Notes: generated from the letters alone by a model not told the origin. A stretch of DNA of 64,000 nt from Streptococcus cuniculi (GCF_004570575.1 NZ_SPPD01000004.1:1-64000), one strand, 5' to 3'. Counted from the first letter of the stretch, positions 1 to 6,835 are shown. Program-made: numbers and translations.

Positions 1-2
1 TT

Positions 3-50
3 GAAGAGCTCAAACATTACGCTAAAAATCCATATACAACACTAAAATAA
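3..50 (+). CDS. 3' end of a gene cut by the window edge (partial)
   Basis: An open frame from the window edge ends EELKHYAKNPYTTLK-stop and is followed within a few bases by a strong terminator hairpin. That position suggests it is the last 15 codons of a rightward gene. No family can be assigned from so short a tail. Confidence 0.35.
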   Translation, partial: EELKHYAKNPYTTLK

Positions 51-54
51 ATTT

Positions 55-105
55 AAAGACCAGCCAAATCCCTTGGCACACAAGGAGGGAGCTGGTCTTT
101 GCTTG
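55..105. terminator. Rho-independent terminator upstream of glf
   Basis: The 10-bp arms AAAGACCAGC (55-64) and GCTGGTCTTT (91-100) form a perfect stem with an inner CCCTTG/CAAGG stem. A short T run lies at 106-110. It closes the partial gene at the window edge. Confidence 0.7.
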
Positions 106-255
106 TTTTTAAGTGATAAACTCGGGAGTATGAACAAATCAAACGGGATGAACCATAGCCTCCAAATTATGATATAATGGTACCATTATGCTTGAAGAAA
201 ATAGCAGAGGATTTTTTGACGAGTAGAATGCTTGACTAGGGAAGAGAGTGAAGAG

Positions 256-1359
256 ATGTACGATTATCTGATTGTTGGAGCGGGTTTGTCTGGAGCAGTA
301 TTTGCCTATGAAGCGACCAAGCGTGGAAAAAAAGTAAAAGTGATTGACAAGCGAGACCATATCGGAGGCAATATCTATTGTGAGTCGATTGAGGGCATCA
401 ATGTCCATAAATATGGGGCGCATATTTTCCATACCTCCAATAAACGAATCTGGGACTATGTCCATCAATTTGCGACCTTTAACCACTATGTCAATGCTCC
501 TGTTGCCAATTATCAAGGGAAGTTGTATAATCTGCCCTTCAATATGAATACCTTTTATACCATGTGGGGTACGACAACACCTCAAGAGGTGAAGGAGAAA
601 ATTGCAGAGCAAACTCAGCATTTACAGGATACGGAGCCTCGGAACTTAGAGGAGCAGGCCCTGAAATTGATTGGAAAAGACGTCTATGAAATCTTGATTA
701 AGGGCTACACAGAAAAGCAGTGGGGACGGTCAGCCACGGAGTTACCCCCCTTTATTATCAAACGGCTACCAGTTCGCTTTACCTTTGATAATAACTACTT
801 CAATGATTGCTACCAAGGAATTCCAGAGGGTGGGTACAATGTCATCATCAAAAAAATGCTAGAGGGAATTGATTTAGAGCTTGGGGTGGATTTCTTTGAA
901 GAAAGAGGAGCATGGGAGGCGCAGGCGAACAAGGTAGTCTTTACGGGCATGATTGACCAGTATTTTGACTACAAGCATGGGGAGCTGGATTACCGCGGGC
1001 TTCGATTTGAACACGAGGTGCTGGACACAGATAATTTTCAAGGAAATGCTGTGGTCAACTACACAGAAAGATCAGTACCCTATACTCGGATTATTGAGCA
1101 CAAGCACTTTGAATTTGGAAACCAAGAAAAGACGGTCGTCACTAAGGAATATCCAGCTGATTGGAAAAAAGGGGATGAGCCCTACTATCCGATCAACGAT
1201 GTGGCAAACAATGCCATTTTTGCCAACTATGCCAAAGAAGCAGAGAGCCTGAAGGACAAGGTCATCTTCTGTGGTCGTTTGGCAGACTACAAATATTACG
1301 ATATGCACCTAGTCATCGAGCGCGCGCTTGAGGTGGTAGAAGCGGAGTTTGGGGAATAA
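256..1359 (+). CDS. glf: UDP-galactopyranose mutase
   Basis: Flavoenzyme that interconverts UDP-galactopyranose and UDP-galactofuranose in the cytoplasm, supplying Galf for capsule or other cell-surface glycans. The N-terminus MYDYLIVGAGLSGAV is the FAD-binding Rossmann motif. The family signatures around KYGAHIFHT (about residue 55) and GYTEKQWGR (about 150) are present. Length is 367 residues, normal for the family. The ATG at 256 is preferred over a TTG 24 bp upstream because the FAD motif begins there. An extended -10 (TATAAT, 173-178) lies upstream. A terminator follows at 1369-1406. No other capsule gene is visible in the window. Confidence 0.95.
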   Translation: MYDYLIVGAGLSGAVFAYEATKRGKKVKVIDKRDHIGGNIYCESIEGINVHKYGAHIFHTSNKRIWDYVHQFATFNHYVNAPVANYQGKLYNLPFNMNTFYTMWGTTTPQEVKEKIAEQTQHLQDTEPRNLEEQALKLIGKDVYEILIKGYTEKQWGRSATELPPFIIKRLPVRFTFDNNYFNDCYQGIPEGGYNVIIKKMLEGIDLELGVDFFEERGAWEAQANKVVFTGMIDQYFDYKHGELDYRGLRFEHEVLDTDNFQGNAVVNYTERSVPYTRIIEHKHFEFGNQEKTVVTKEYPADWKKGDEPYYPINDVANNAIFANYAKEAESLKDKVIFCGRLADYKYYDMHLVIERALEVVEAEFGE

Positions 1360-1368
1360 GTAGATAAA

Positions 1369-1406
1369 ATACCAGATTGGCTGTTAGGGGGTCTGGTATT
1401 TTTTGT
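1369..1406 (+). terminator. glf terminator
   Basis: Stem ATACCAGA (1369-1376) with TCTGGTAT (1392-1399) followed by a T run, 10 bp after the glf stop codon. Confidence 0.75.
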
Positions 1407-1510
1407 GTTCAAAGAATTTTAGTTGTATTGCTATCTTTGGCACAATGATATGACAAAGGTTGTAGAAAGTGGGGATGTTGGTCAAATGAGGCTAGCGCTA
1501 AGAAGATAGT

Positions 1511-1545
1511 CTTTGACAAATTCATTAAAAAAGAATACAATGTAT
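1511..1545 (+). promoter_or_regulatory. Promoter and operator of the RelB/RelE pair
   Basis: TTGACA (1511-1516) and TACAAT (1534-1539) are separated by 17 bp, a near-consensus sigma-A promoter. The -10 is embedded in the palindrome GAATAC-AAT-GTATTC (1531-1545), which is a natural operator for the antitoxin. This fits autoregulation as known for RelB-type systems. Confidence 0.75.
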
Positions 1546-1563
1546 TCAGGAGGCGAAAGTTTT

Positions 1564-1779
1564 ATGGCTACAATGACTTTACGAATTAACGAAGAAGATT
1601 CAAAATTGATTAAGAATTATATTCAAATGCACGGTTTGACTATCTCTGATTTTGCGCGTCAATCGATGCTGGAACGCATAGAAGATGAATATGATTTGGC
1701 TGTTTTGCGTAAAGCTATAGAAGAAGACGATGGTGTTCGTATCCCGGTTGAAGACTTGTTTGAGGAGTTTGGGATATGA
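1564..1779 (+). CDS. RelB-type antitoxin
   Basis: A 71-residue antitoxin. The N-terminal MATMTLRINEEDSKLIKNY is a ribbon-helix-helix DNA-binding segment. The acidic C-terminus (EEDDGVRIPVEDLFEEFGI) is the toxin-neutralising tail typical of RelB/DUF6290 antitoxins. The ATG at 1564 follows a strong AGGAGG site at 1548-1553, so it is preferred over an upstream in-frame start. Its stop codon overlaps the toxin start by 4 bp (ATGA), which implies translational coupling. The pair lies outside the ICE, between glf and attL. Confidence 0.85.
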   Translation: MATMTLRINEEDSKLIKNYIQMHGLTISDFARQSMLERIEDEYDLAVLRKAIEEDDGVRIPVEDLFEEFGI

Positions 1780-2039
1780 AGTATAAAGTAGTATTGACCT
1801 CTAGGGCTGAAAAGCAACTTAGAAAGTTAGATACCTATACTCGAAAAATTATTCTTTCATGGATTAAAAAGAATTTAGTTGGTACGGATAATCCTAGACT
1901 TCATGGCAAGAGCTTAACAGCGAATCATTCTGGAGAATGGCGATATCGTGTTGGAGATTATCGTATATTGGCCAATATCTGTGATGGTGAGATTGTGATT
2001 GAAATCTTTACAGTTGGTCATCGCAGAGATGTTTATTAA
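1776..2039 (+). CDS. RelE-type mRNA interferase toxin
   Basis: An 87-residue basic protein of the RelE/ParE fold (MKYKVVLTSRAEKQLRKLD...). The C-terminal part has the conserved arginine-rich strand GEWRYRVGDYRILANI and ends VGHRRDVY, the usual RelE active-site surface. RelE toxins cut ribosome-bound mRNA. It is coupled to the antitoxin by a 4-bp overlap and followed by a terminator. Confidence 0.85.
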   Translation: MKYKVVLTSRAEKQLRKLDTYTRKIILSWIKKNLVGTDNPRLHGKSLTANHSGEWRYRVGDYRILANICDGEIVIEIFTVGHRRDVY

Positions 2040-2042
2040 AGG

Positions 2043-2072
2043 GATTAGCGAAGTTGCTAGTCTTTTTTTTGT
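2043..2072 (+). terminator. Terminator after relE-like gene
   Basis: Hairpin GATTAGC/GCTAGTC (2043-2061) followed by a run of eight T, directly after the toxin stop codon. Confidence 0.7.
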
Positions 2073-2145
2073 TGATAGGACAATTTTTCTGATAAATTAG
2101 CGGTGTTAAGAAAATCGCAAGTAGAACAAACTTACTTATGACAAC

Positions 2146-2200
2146 CAAAAAAGCCTTGCAGTACAAGGCTTTTGGAGATATGCGAACATCCTCCCTGTAG
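2146..2200. repeat. attL: left 55-bp direct repeat of the ICE
   Basis: 55 bp identical to 32692-32746. The repeat contains an internal hairpin (AAAAGCCTTG / CAAGGCTTTT) and ends inside the sequence of the tRNA-Lys 3' end (TCCTCCCTGTAG). The right copy is continuous with the tRNA gene, so this left copy is the distal att site and defines the element boundary. Confidence 0.92.
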
Positions 2201-2302
2201 TCTTTTAGGGGTAAATGGAAAAAAGTATCGCAGTTAATAAAATGAATGAAATCAAGAGTTTATCAATTTTGTTTTTTATTAGTAATATAAAGAAAACGAT
2301 TA

Positions 2303-2326
2303 TTTTTTGACCAAATTTTGACCAAA
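2303..2326. promoter_or_regulatory. Left integrase arm-type repeat pair (candidate)
   Basis: Two tandem copies of TTTTGACCAAA. The same tandem pair occurs at the right end (32653-32674), also just inside the element. Paired repeats near both ends are the layout of arm-type sites bound by the N-terminal domain of Tn916-family integrases. The assignment is by position and repetition only. Confidence 0.6.
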
Positions 2327-2396
2327 TGAATATAAAATAAAGGTTATTATCACGGAATAGTGGCTTTTATTTTGTGTTTAAAGATTTTGTTTCTAC

Positions 2397-2425
2397 TTGC
2401 TTTGTGTTGCTATTTGTGATACAAT
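2397..2425 (+). promoter_or_regulatory. Promoter of the DinJ/YafQ-like pair
   Basis: TTGCTT (2397-2402), a 17-bp spacer and TACAAT (2420-2425) precede the AAGGAGG site and start codon of the antitoxin gene. The region resembles 1390-1465 upstream of the chromosomal RelB gene. Confidence 0.6.
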
Positions 2426-2458
2426 GATATTACAAAGTTGATACAAGGAGGTGTTTAT

Positions 2459-2809
2459 ATGTCTACAATTGCTATCCGAGTTGATGAAGAACTAAAAGAT
2501 GAAGCGTCAAAATTGTATAAAAGCATGGGACTTGATATGACAACAGCTATTAAGTTGTTTCTCACACAATCTGTTCTAACTCAATCCATACCCTTTACGA
2601 TTAAAGGAAATAATGATGTAATCTTTGAGACAAGAATTGGAGAGACTTCTGCACTTATTCGTACACGGAATATTTCAGAATATAATTTAGAAACTCAAAA
2701 GTCTTATTATGATACAATTGAGCGAATCAATCGTGAGGGTGTTAAGCCATCTACAGAAAGTGTAGATGATTTCTTTGAGAGGATGATAAGAGAAAATGCT
2801 GACGCATGA
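2459..2809 (+). CDS. DinJ/RelB-family antitoxin
   Basis: A 116-residue antitoxin. The N-terminal ribbon-helix-helix MSTIAIRVDEELKDEA..LYKSMGLDMTTAIKLFLTQ (residues 1-40) is the DinJ signature. The C-terminal tail carries the acidic segment STESVDDFFERMIRENADA. The ATG at 2459 has an AAGGAGG site 6 bp upstream and is preferred over an in-frame start at 2438. It overlaps the toxin gene by 14 bp. This is the first gene inside the ICE at attL, where an addiction module would stabilise the element. Confidence 0.88.
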   Translation: MSTIAIRVDEELKDEASKLYKSMGLDMTTAIKLFLTQSVLTQSIPFTIKGNNDVIFETRIGETSALIRTRNISEYNLETQKSYYDTIERINREGVKPSTESVDDFFERMIRENADA

Positions 2810-3086
2810 GTTTACAAATCGTTATAAAAAGGATTTAGCAAAGTTGATTAAGCGTGGGGTTGATGTTTCACTGATCAATGTAGCAGTTAAAAAGATTATC
2901 AATGATGAAGAATTGGGGTATGAGTATAGAAAACATGTTTTAGAGCCTAAAAATCAAATCCCTAAGTTGTGGGAAATTCATTTAGGTGGTAGAAAGTCTG
3001 ATTTGTTGATGATTTATTATTATTTAGAAAATGGTACTCACGTTGTATTTGATCGTGTAGGTAGTCATTCTGATTTATTCAGGTAG
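2796..3086 (+). CDS. YafQ-family mRNA interferase toxin
   Basis: A 96-residue protein (MLTHEFTNRYKKDLAKLIKRG...) of the YafQ branch of the RelE superfamily. It ends with the hallmark strand-rich segment WEIHLGGRKSDLLMIYYYL...VVFDRVGSHSDLF, where the conserved His and Phe near the C-terminus form the YafQ active site. Ribosome-dependent mRNA cleavage is the known family activity. It overlaps the DinJ-like antitoxin gene and is probably co-translated with it. Confidence 0.88.
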   Translation: MLTHEFTNRYKKDLAKLIKRGVDVSLINVAVKKIINDEELGYEYRKHVLEPKNQIPKLWEIHLGGRKSDLLMIYYYLENGTHVVFDRVGSHSDLFR

Positions 3087-3111
3087 TGTGGAGATAGAAG
3101 GGGTAAGTTAT

Positions 3112-3303
3112 ATGAAAAAAGTTGTATTAGCTTTCGTTTCAGTTGTAACAGTATTATTGTTAGTAGCTTGTTCAAGTTCTCAAAACATGGACGGAGAGTA
3201 TCCATATACTTATGAGAATAATACATTAACTTATGACGGTGATACTTACATTAAAGTTGGCAGTAAAGAATATAAAGAGAAGATGAAAGAGATTGAAAAT
3301 TAA
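3112..3303 (+). CDS. Small putative lipoprotein
   Basis: 63 residues with an N-terminal lipoprotein signal (MKKVVLAFVSVVTVLLLVACSSS; lipobox LVAC). The short mature part has the repeated aromatic pattern YTYENNTLTYDGDTYIKVGSKEY. The start at 3112 is chosen because the signal peptide begins there and AAGGGG lies upstream. It follows the toxin gene by 25 bp and is closed by a terminator. Function unknown; the location suggests ICE-encoded surface cargo. Confidence 0.6.
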   Translation: MKKVVLAFVSVVTVLLLVACSSSQNMDGEYPYTYENNTLTYDGDTYIKVGSKEYKEKMKEIEN

Positions 3304-3306
3304 AAG

Positions 3307-3337
3307 AAAGACTAGAATTGGGTTTCTAGTCTTTTTA
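3307..3337. terminator. Terminator of the DinJ/YafQ/lipoprotein operon
   Basis: 11-bp stem AAAGACTAGAA (3307-3317) / TTCTAGTCTTT (3324-3334) followed by T residues; it could also act on the leftward immA-type operon that ends at 3385. Confidence 0.7.
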
Positions 3338-3384
3338 TATTATAGTATTGTTGTGGTTATAAAGGACTTTTTGGATAATTGCCG

Positions 3385-4278
3385 TTATAAAGGACTTTTG
3401 ATTTGAAAAATCATATTAAAGTGTGCATTTTTTGCGTTCTTAAAGGCTTGTTCAGTTGTTATTTTATCTGACTGATAAATATAGTAGAGTGTTTTACCAT
3501 AGTCAAAATAGAAGTTATATTCAATGTTTGGGTAGGTTTCTTTAAGATTTTCAATAAAAGTTTTGTCTGCCAGTTCTTCTACCTCTATGCTAGTAACGAT
3601 GTTCTGTTGCTTAAAAAGGTAATTGATAAGCTCGATAGGTGGAATAGGTACAGCTTTATACTCGTTTATGATTGTTTCTTCTGCTTGTTTGAGTGCTTCT
3701 ACAATATCATTAGGCGCTTTTCGGGTAATATAGTTCTGAATGATGACTGCGATCTCATCATCATATAATTTTGTGTGATAGCCAAGGACTTGTTTTAATC
3801 GGATTTGGAGTGCTTCTTTTGAGATTTCAAGCTCAACTAGAATATCTTGAAAAGTTTTCTGATGATAGAGAATCTTTCCTAATAAAACAATGTCAGGGGC
3901 AAGAAGAATCCCTGCAAAAACATTTGCCTCTATTTCTTGTATCGTATCTTCATTTTGATTGGCAAAAATGTAACCGTCATGTTCTAGCAAAAAGTGCGCT
4001 AGTTCGTGACATTTTGTGAAATTTTGACGGTTGCGGTGGTGGGTGATTTGATAGGAGATAGAGGAACGGTTCAATTTATCTTTGACCGCAAGTCCAGAAA
4101 GATCGTTATGTAGTCTATGTGGCATGACTAAAATATCGAGTCTAGTAGTTTGACGCTCAAAAAAAGAATGATAGTTGTAACTATCCACTTTACTATCATT
4201 CAATTTCATGTCTTTGTAAATCCAACTATTTGCAATTTCTCGGATTCTATTATAGACTGCCGTTTTTCCGTTTTTCAT
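3385..4278 (-). CDS. ImmA/IrrE-type metallopeptidase
   Basis: A zinc metallopeptidase of the ImmA/IrrE (DUF955) family. The active-site motif HELAHFLLEH lies near residue 90. In ICEBs1 and related elements ImmA cleaves the ImmR repressor during the SOS response or cell signalling and so releases excision and transfer genes. It lies directly downstream of an ImmR-like repressor gene and overlaps it, as expected. The start is uncertain: ATG at 4278 is chosen, and an in-frame TTG at 4308 would add ten residues. The C-terminal region of about 180 residues beyond the protease domain is probably a sensor or regulatory domain. A 16-bp repeat (3356-3371 and 3384-3399) duplicates the last codons. Confidence 0.85.
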   Translation of the reverse strand: MKNGKTAVYNRIREIANSWIYKDMKLNDSKVDSYNYHSFFERQTTRLDILVMPHRLHNDLSGLAVKDKLNRSSISYQITHHRNRQNFTKCHELAHFLLEHDGYIFANQNEDTIQEIEANVFAGILLAPDIVLLGKILYHQKTFQDILVELEISKEALQIRLKQVLGYHTKLYDDEIAVIIQNYITRKAPNDIVEALKQAEETIINEYKAVPIPPIELINYLFKQQNIVTSIEVEELADKTFIENLKETYPNIEYNFYFDYGKTLYYIYQSDKITTEQAFKNAKNAHFNMIFQIKSPL

Positions 4279-4624
4279 CACGTTCTCTAAATAGTCTTTC
4301 TCTCTCAAGTAAAAAGTCTTTTAAGTCGATTTCGAGTTGTGCTTTTTCCTCATCAGATAGATTGTTAGAGGTCTTACGATAGAGTAGTTCAAAATCGGAT
4401 AAGTTAATCTCATCTGATTTTTTTATATCGGTTTTCCCGAGGAGGTAGTCGGCAGAGACACTGAAAAAACTGGCGATTTTTTCAATTTTGTCTGCCGTTG
4501 GCTTCTTCTTTTGATTTTCCCAGTCACCTAAAGCTTGTTGAGATACTTGCAATGCTTCAGCAACTTCTTTTTGAGTTAAAGTTAGATTTTTGCGTAGTTC
4601 TTTTATTCTTGTTCCAATGTCCAT
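4250..4624 (-). CDS. ImmR/cI-like HTH repressor
   Basis: A 124-residue XRE-family regulator. The helix-turn-helix spans about residues 5-60 (IGTRIKELRKNLTLTQKEVAEALQVSQQALGDWENQKKKPT). The charged C-terminus would hold the ImmA cleavage region. The ATG at 4624 starts just before the HTH and is preferred over an extension to 4699. It overlaps immA-like downstream and the nuclease gene upstream, forming a three-gene leftward operon. Likely targets are the two palindromes at 5306-5320 and 5333-5347. Confidence 0.85.
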   Translation of the reverse strand: MDIGTRIKELRKNLTLTQKEVAEALQVSQQALGDWENQKKKPTADKIEKIASFFSVSADYLLGKTDIKKSDEINLSDFELLYRKTSNNLSDEEKAQLEIDLKDFLLERERLFRERDEKRKNGSL

Positions 4625-5285
4625 TTGATAAATCTTCCTTCTTGTAGTCGCAGTTTGGGTAATTTGTACAAGCGTAGAAATAATAATTTCTGGTCTCACT
4701 GTACTTTTTTATAATATAGCCATTGTGGCATTTATAACATTCTTTGATATTATTTTCTTTCAAATTGTTTAAAAATATATATTCTACAAGTAAATCAGGA
4801 ACAATTTGATTGATGAATTGTAGTAGACCTTTTCTATCAATAAATTCAATGTTTGGATAATCATTTTGTGTTGAATTTACGTTGCCAGTAAAGAATGATG
4901 TAGTGATAAAAACTTTTTTGTTTGCACCAGGAATCCCGTTAAATTTTTGAATGTCAGAAATGCCTACGATTTTAGGGGTATTTGCAGAAAGGCTATGATG
5001 TTTGCATTGAATAAAGATTATTTGACCTTCATTATCTTTAGCGATAATATCAACGCCTACTTCTTTTGATTTATCTGTTATCTCTACTTGATACCCTGCT
5101 AATTCATATAAAATTTGGATAAAATATTCAAATTTCAGCCCTTGGTTACTTTTATTTTTATAAATAGTATCTAAACTTAGTAGATAATCTATTAAATATT
5201 TTTTGGTAAAATCGTCGGGTTTAAGTTTAGGGGACTCTGACTTGGTTTGTTGAAAAATAGTTGAGAAAAATTTTTTAAAATTCAT
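4557..5285 (-). CDS. Mrr-type restriction endonuclease-like protein with zinc ribbon
   Basis: About 242 residues. The central domain (about residues 35-140) has the Mrr/RecB-like nuclease core: GLKFEYFIQILYELAGYQVE, then GVDIIAKDNEGQIIFIQCKHH, where D, Q and K form the catalytic D-QxK motif. The C-terminus carries a topoisomerase-type zinc ribbon, CYKCHNGYIIKK...YYFYACTNYPNC. Such proteins cut modified or foreign DNA or act in DNA processing. The ATG at 5285 is chosen over an upstream frame extension to 5336. The gene heads the repressor/protease operon and overlaps the repressor start by 68 bp. That is an odd partner for ImmR/ImmA and suggests defence or damage sensing linked to ICE control. 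Confidence 0.75.
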   Translation of the reverse strand: MNFKKFFSTIFQQTKSESPKLKPDDFTKKYLIDYLLSLDTIYKNKSNQGLKFEYFIQILYELAGYQVEITDKSKEVGVDIIAKDNEGQIIFIQCKHHSLSANTPKIVGISDIQKFNGIPGANKKVFITTSFFTGNVNSTQNDYPNIEFIDRKGLLQFINQIVPDLLVEYIFLNNLKENNIKECYKCHNGYIIKKYSETRNYYFYACTNYPNCDYKKEDLSNGHWNKNKRTTQKSNFNSKRSC

Positions 5286-5305
5286 GATAAAATCTATTGA
5301 CAAAT

Positions 5306-5347
5306 ACAACCGACAGTTGTATAATATTCTTAACAACTAATGGTTGT
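5306..5347. promoter_or_regulatory. Twin operators in the divergent control region
   Basis: Two sites of identical design, ACAAC-N5-GTTGT, at 5306-5320 and 5333-5347 (centres 27 bp apart), lie between the leftward nuclease/immR/immA operon and the rightward gene at 5397. They overlap the leftward promoter area (TTGAAC-like -35 near 5345, AT-rich -10 near 5325). They are the obvious binding sites for the ImmR-like repressor; this is inferred from symmetry and location. Confidence 0.65.
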
Positions 5348-5399
5348 TCAAAAATTAAAACATTAACTATAAAAGTGTAACATAAAATAGGTGGTAAAA

Positions 5400-5666
5400 A
5401 TGAAAGAAACGAAGATAACGAAACCACAAATTGTAGAAGCTGTTTCTATTATTTACAGACGTCGGCGCCTTCTTATGAATTTTAAAGAGGAATGCGAAAT
5501 GCTATCTATGGGACCAAAGGAGTCCGAGAAGCTACTAGAAACGATTCCTACAGTGTATCAAGAACGATATGATGAAATTGTGGATGAATTTAAGAGAAAT
5601 CTTGAAAAACTATCAAATGACATGATAGAGAATGAATTTTTCTCTTGTGAGCCGATTGATAGTTAA
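5400..5666 (+). CDS. Hypothetical 88-residue protein
   Basis: Starts at the ATG at 5400 (MKETKITKPQIVEAVSIIYRRRRL...), with TAGGTGG upstream; an in-frame start 9 bp earlier is also possible. The product is charged, predicted largely helical and rich in Glu/Lys, with no signal peptide. It is divergent from the nuclease/immR/immA operon across the twin operators, so it may be the first gene released by derepression. Family not recognised. Confidence 0.55.
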   Translation: MKETKITKPQIVEAVSIIYRRRRLLMNFKEECEMLSMGPKESEKLLETIPTVYQERYDEIVDEFKRNLEKLSNDMIENEFFSCEPIDS

Positions 5667-5668
5667 TC

Positions 5669-5974
5669 TTAGCCTCGCAATTTAATAATGGAATCAATAG
5701 TAGCGTAGCTAAACTGTAGTAGTTTAGGTTTGAGACTGCTATAGGTTCTATCTTCGACTATTCCAAGAAGCTGAGAAAAGAAAATCCGCTCCAGTAGATG
5801 CCATTCTTGACCAGCTTCTGGATAGTCTGAGACAAAGGAGAAAAATTCATTTTTGGTAAGTTTGATGAGTTCTTCAATTAGAGATTCTTGCCTCAGAAAA
5901 TGTTGACCGACAATTCGTTTTTCATAAGGTAGTATCATATCTTGAAAGTGTGTTAGTAGTTGTTCTTGATTCAT
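5669..5974 (-). CDS. Hypothetical 101-residue protein
   Basis: A helical, soluble protein (MNQEQLLTHFQDMILPYEKRIVGQHFLRQ...), convergent with the gene at 5400 and separated by only 2 bp. A GAAAG-type ribosome site lies just upstream of the ATG at 5974. No signal peptide or known motif was recognised. Confidence 0.5.
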   Translation of the reverse strand: MNQEQLLTHFQDMILPYEKRIVGQHFLRQESLIEELIKLTKNEFFSFVSDYPEAGQEWHLLERIFFSQLLGIVEDRTYSSLKPKLLQFSYATIDSIIKLRG

Positions 5975-6061
5975 AGGAAATACTTTCTTTTAATAGTTAC
6001 AATCATACAATCAATCTTAGGTATTGGTTATATGATTCTAGCTATTAAGGCTAGACGGGAT

Positions 6062-6154
6062 TCAATGCTTGTTTATTTTGTTCAATAACCAATCAAAACA
6101 ATATTTAACAATATTAGAAATGATTGCGGAAATGAACATATGAAAAATATTCAT
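6062..6154 (-). CDS. 30-residue hydrophobic peptide, candidate type I toxin
   Basis: Too short for usual gene callers. It reads MNIFHMFISAIIS, NIVKYCFDWLL, NKINKH: a membrane-spanning segment ending in a Trp-Leu pair and a basic tail, the general build of Fst/Ldr-type toxins. A strong AAAGGAG site lies 7 bp before the ATG. A near-perfect promoter (6289-6317) gives a leader of about 130 nt with a terminator-like hairpin. TATTTTGTTCA is repeated at 6074-6084 and 6197-6207, flanking the start. No antisense RNA promoter was found, so the toxin call is an inference. Confidence 0.45.
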   Translation of the reverse strand: MNIFHMFISAIISNIVKYCFDWLLNKINKH

Positions 6155-6288
6155 TTATTGTCTCCTTTACAAAAATCGTTCGTTTATTGACGAAAATATT
6201 TTGTTCATTGAAAACAATAAATAAAAAGTGCGTCAGACAACCTGTAGACTGGCTGAACCAACACACGCATAATAAATGTGATAATTTC

Positions 6289-6317
6289 ATTATACGTGTA
6301 AATGTTCAAAAAGTCAA
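6289..6317 (-). promoter_or_regulatory. Strong leftward promoter for the 30-residue peptide
   Basis: On the minus strand TTGACT (6312-6317) and TATAAT (6289-6294) are separated by exactly 17 bp. The transcript would start near 6282, run through a hairpin (TGCGT/ACGCA arms about 6231-6270, followed by a T-rich run) and reach the peptide start at 6154. Confidence 0.7.
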
Positions 6318-6336
6318 GTTCAGATTGGAGTGATTG

Positions 6337-6471
6337 TACATTTCATGGAGTCTAGCAAAAAGGTTAGTTGTTAATTCCATGTTGGCTGTGCCATAATTAA
6401 ATACCTCTTTTTTCTTTCTTTTTAATCTTAGAGAAGAATCGGAATTTTAATGCTAGATTCCATGAAATGTA
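6337..6471. repeat. Long inverted repeat (21-bp arms)
   Basis: Arms 6337-6357 (TACATTTCATGG..TCTAGCA) and 6451-6471 match at 20 of 21 positions in inverted orientation, with a 93-bp loop. The loop is AT-rich without a gene. It forms the left part of the hairpin-rich region. Confidence 0.7.
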
Positions 6472-6479
6472 TCATCCAC

Positions 6480-6835
6480 GTACAGGCTTTTTAGTCCATT
6501 TTCGTCTGTTGAGAGGAAGTCTAGTAAAATGGGAGTTGCCGACCCTGGAGGGGTGATAAACAGCTGGAAGGTTTGATACACTTGGACATGATACGTTCTA
6601 TCCAAAGAGGTCTGCCGTAGTAAGCCTAGGCGATAGCTAGAAGATAGTCTAGTGAGAGTAGTACACAGTAACAGTGAGTGTACACGTAAAGACTGTCACC
6701 TAGTGAGACACAAGTAGCGTGCGAAGATACGAGCCCGCATCTTGGATAAAGGTTTTTCAGTATGCCTTCATTCAAGAAAAGCATGTTAGCGAAAAATAAT
6801 CCTACCTATTGTTATGAGAAGTAGGTAGGATATTT
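6480..6835 (+). other. Hairpin-rich non-coding region: candidate single-strand origin or structured RNA
   Basis: No credible ORF. Successive stems are visible: CCATTTT/AAAATGG (6495-6532), ACCC/GGGT (6542-6554), CTTGGA/TCCAAG (6581-6606), GTACAC/GTGTAC (6661-6684), AAGAT/ATCTT (6725-6744) and a 10-bp stem ATCCTACCTA/TAGGTAGGAT (6799-6831). TAGCGT at 6715-6720 matches the CS-6 motif of plasmid single-strand origins. Related elements (ICEBs1, Tn916) are known to carry a single-strand origin. A large structured RNA is the alternative. Confidence 0.45.

Noticed and set aside
139..621. 160-residue ORF antisense to glf
   Set aside because: It is the shadow of a strongly conserved enzyme gene; no promoter or ribosome site.
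1511..2039. RelB/RelE pair as part of the ICE
   Set aside because: It lies outside the left 55-bp repeat. It may be in an older island, but no second att repeat was seen upstream.
6205..6270. 21-codon leader peptide in the minus-strand leader
   Set aside because: No ribosome site precedes its ATG; kept only as part of the leader hairpin observation.
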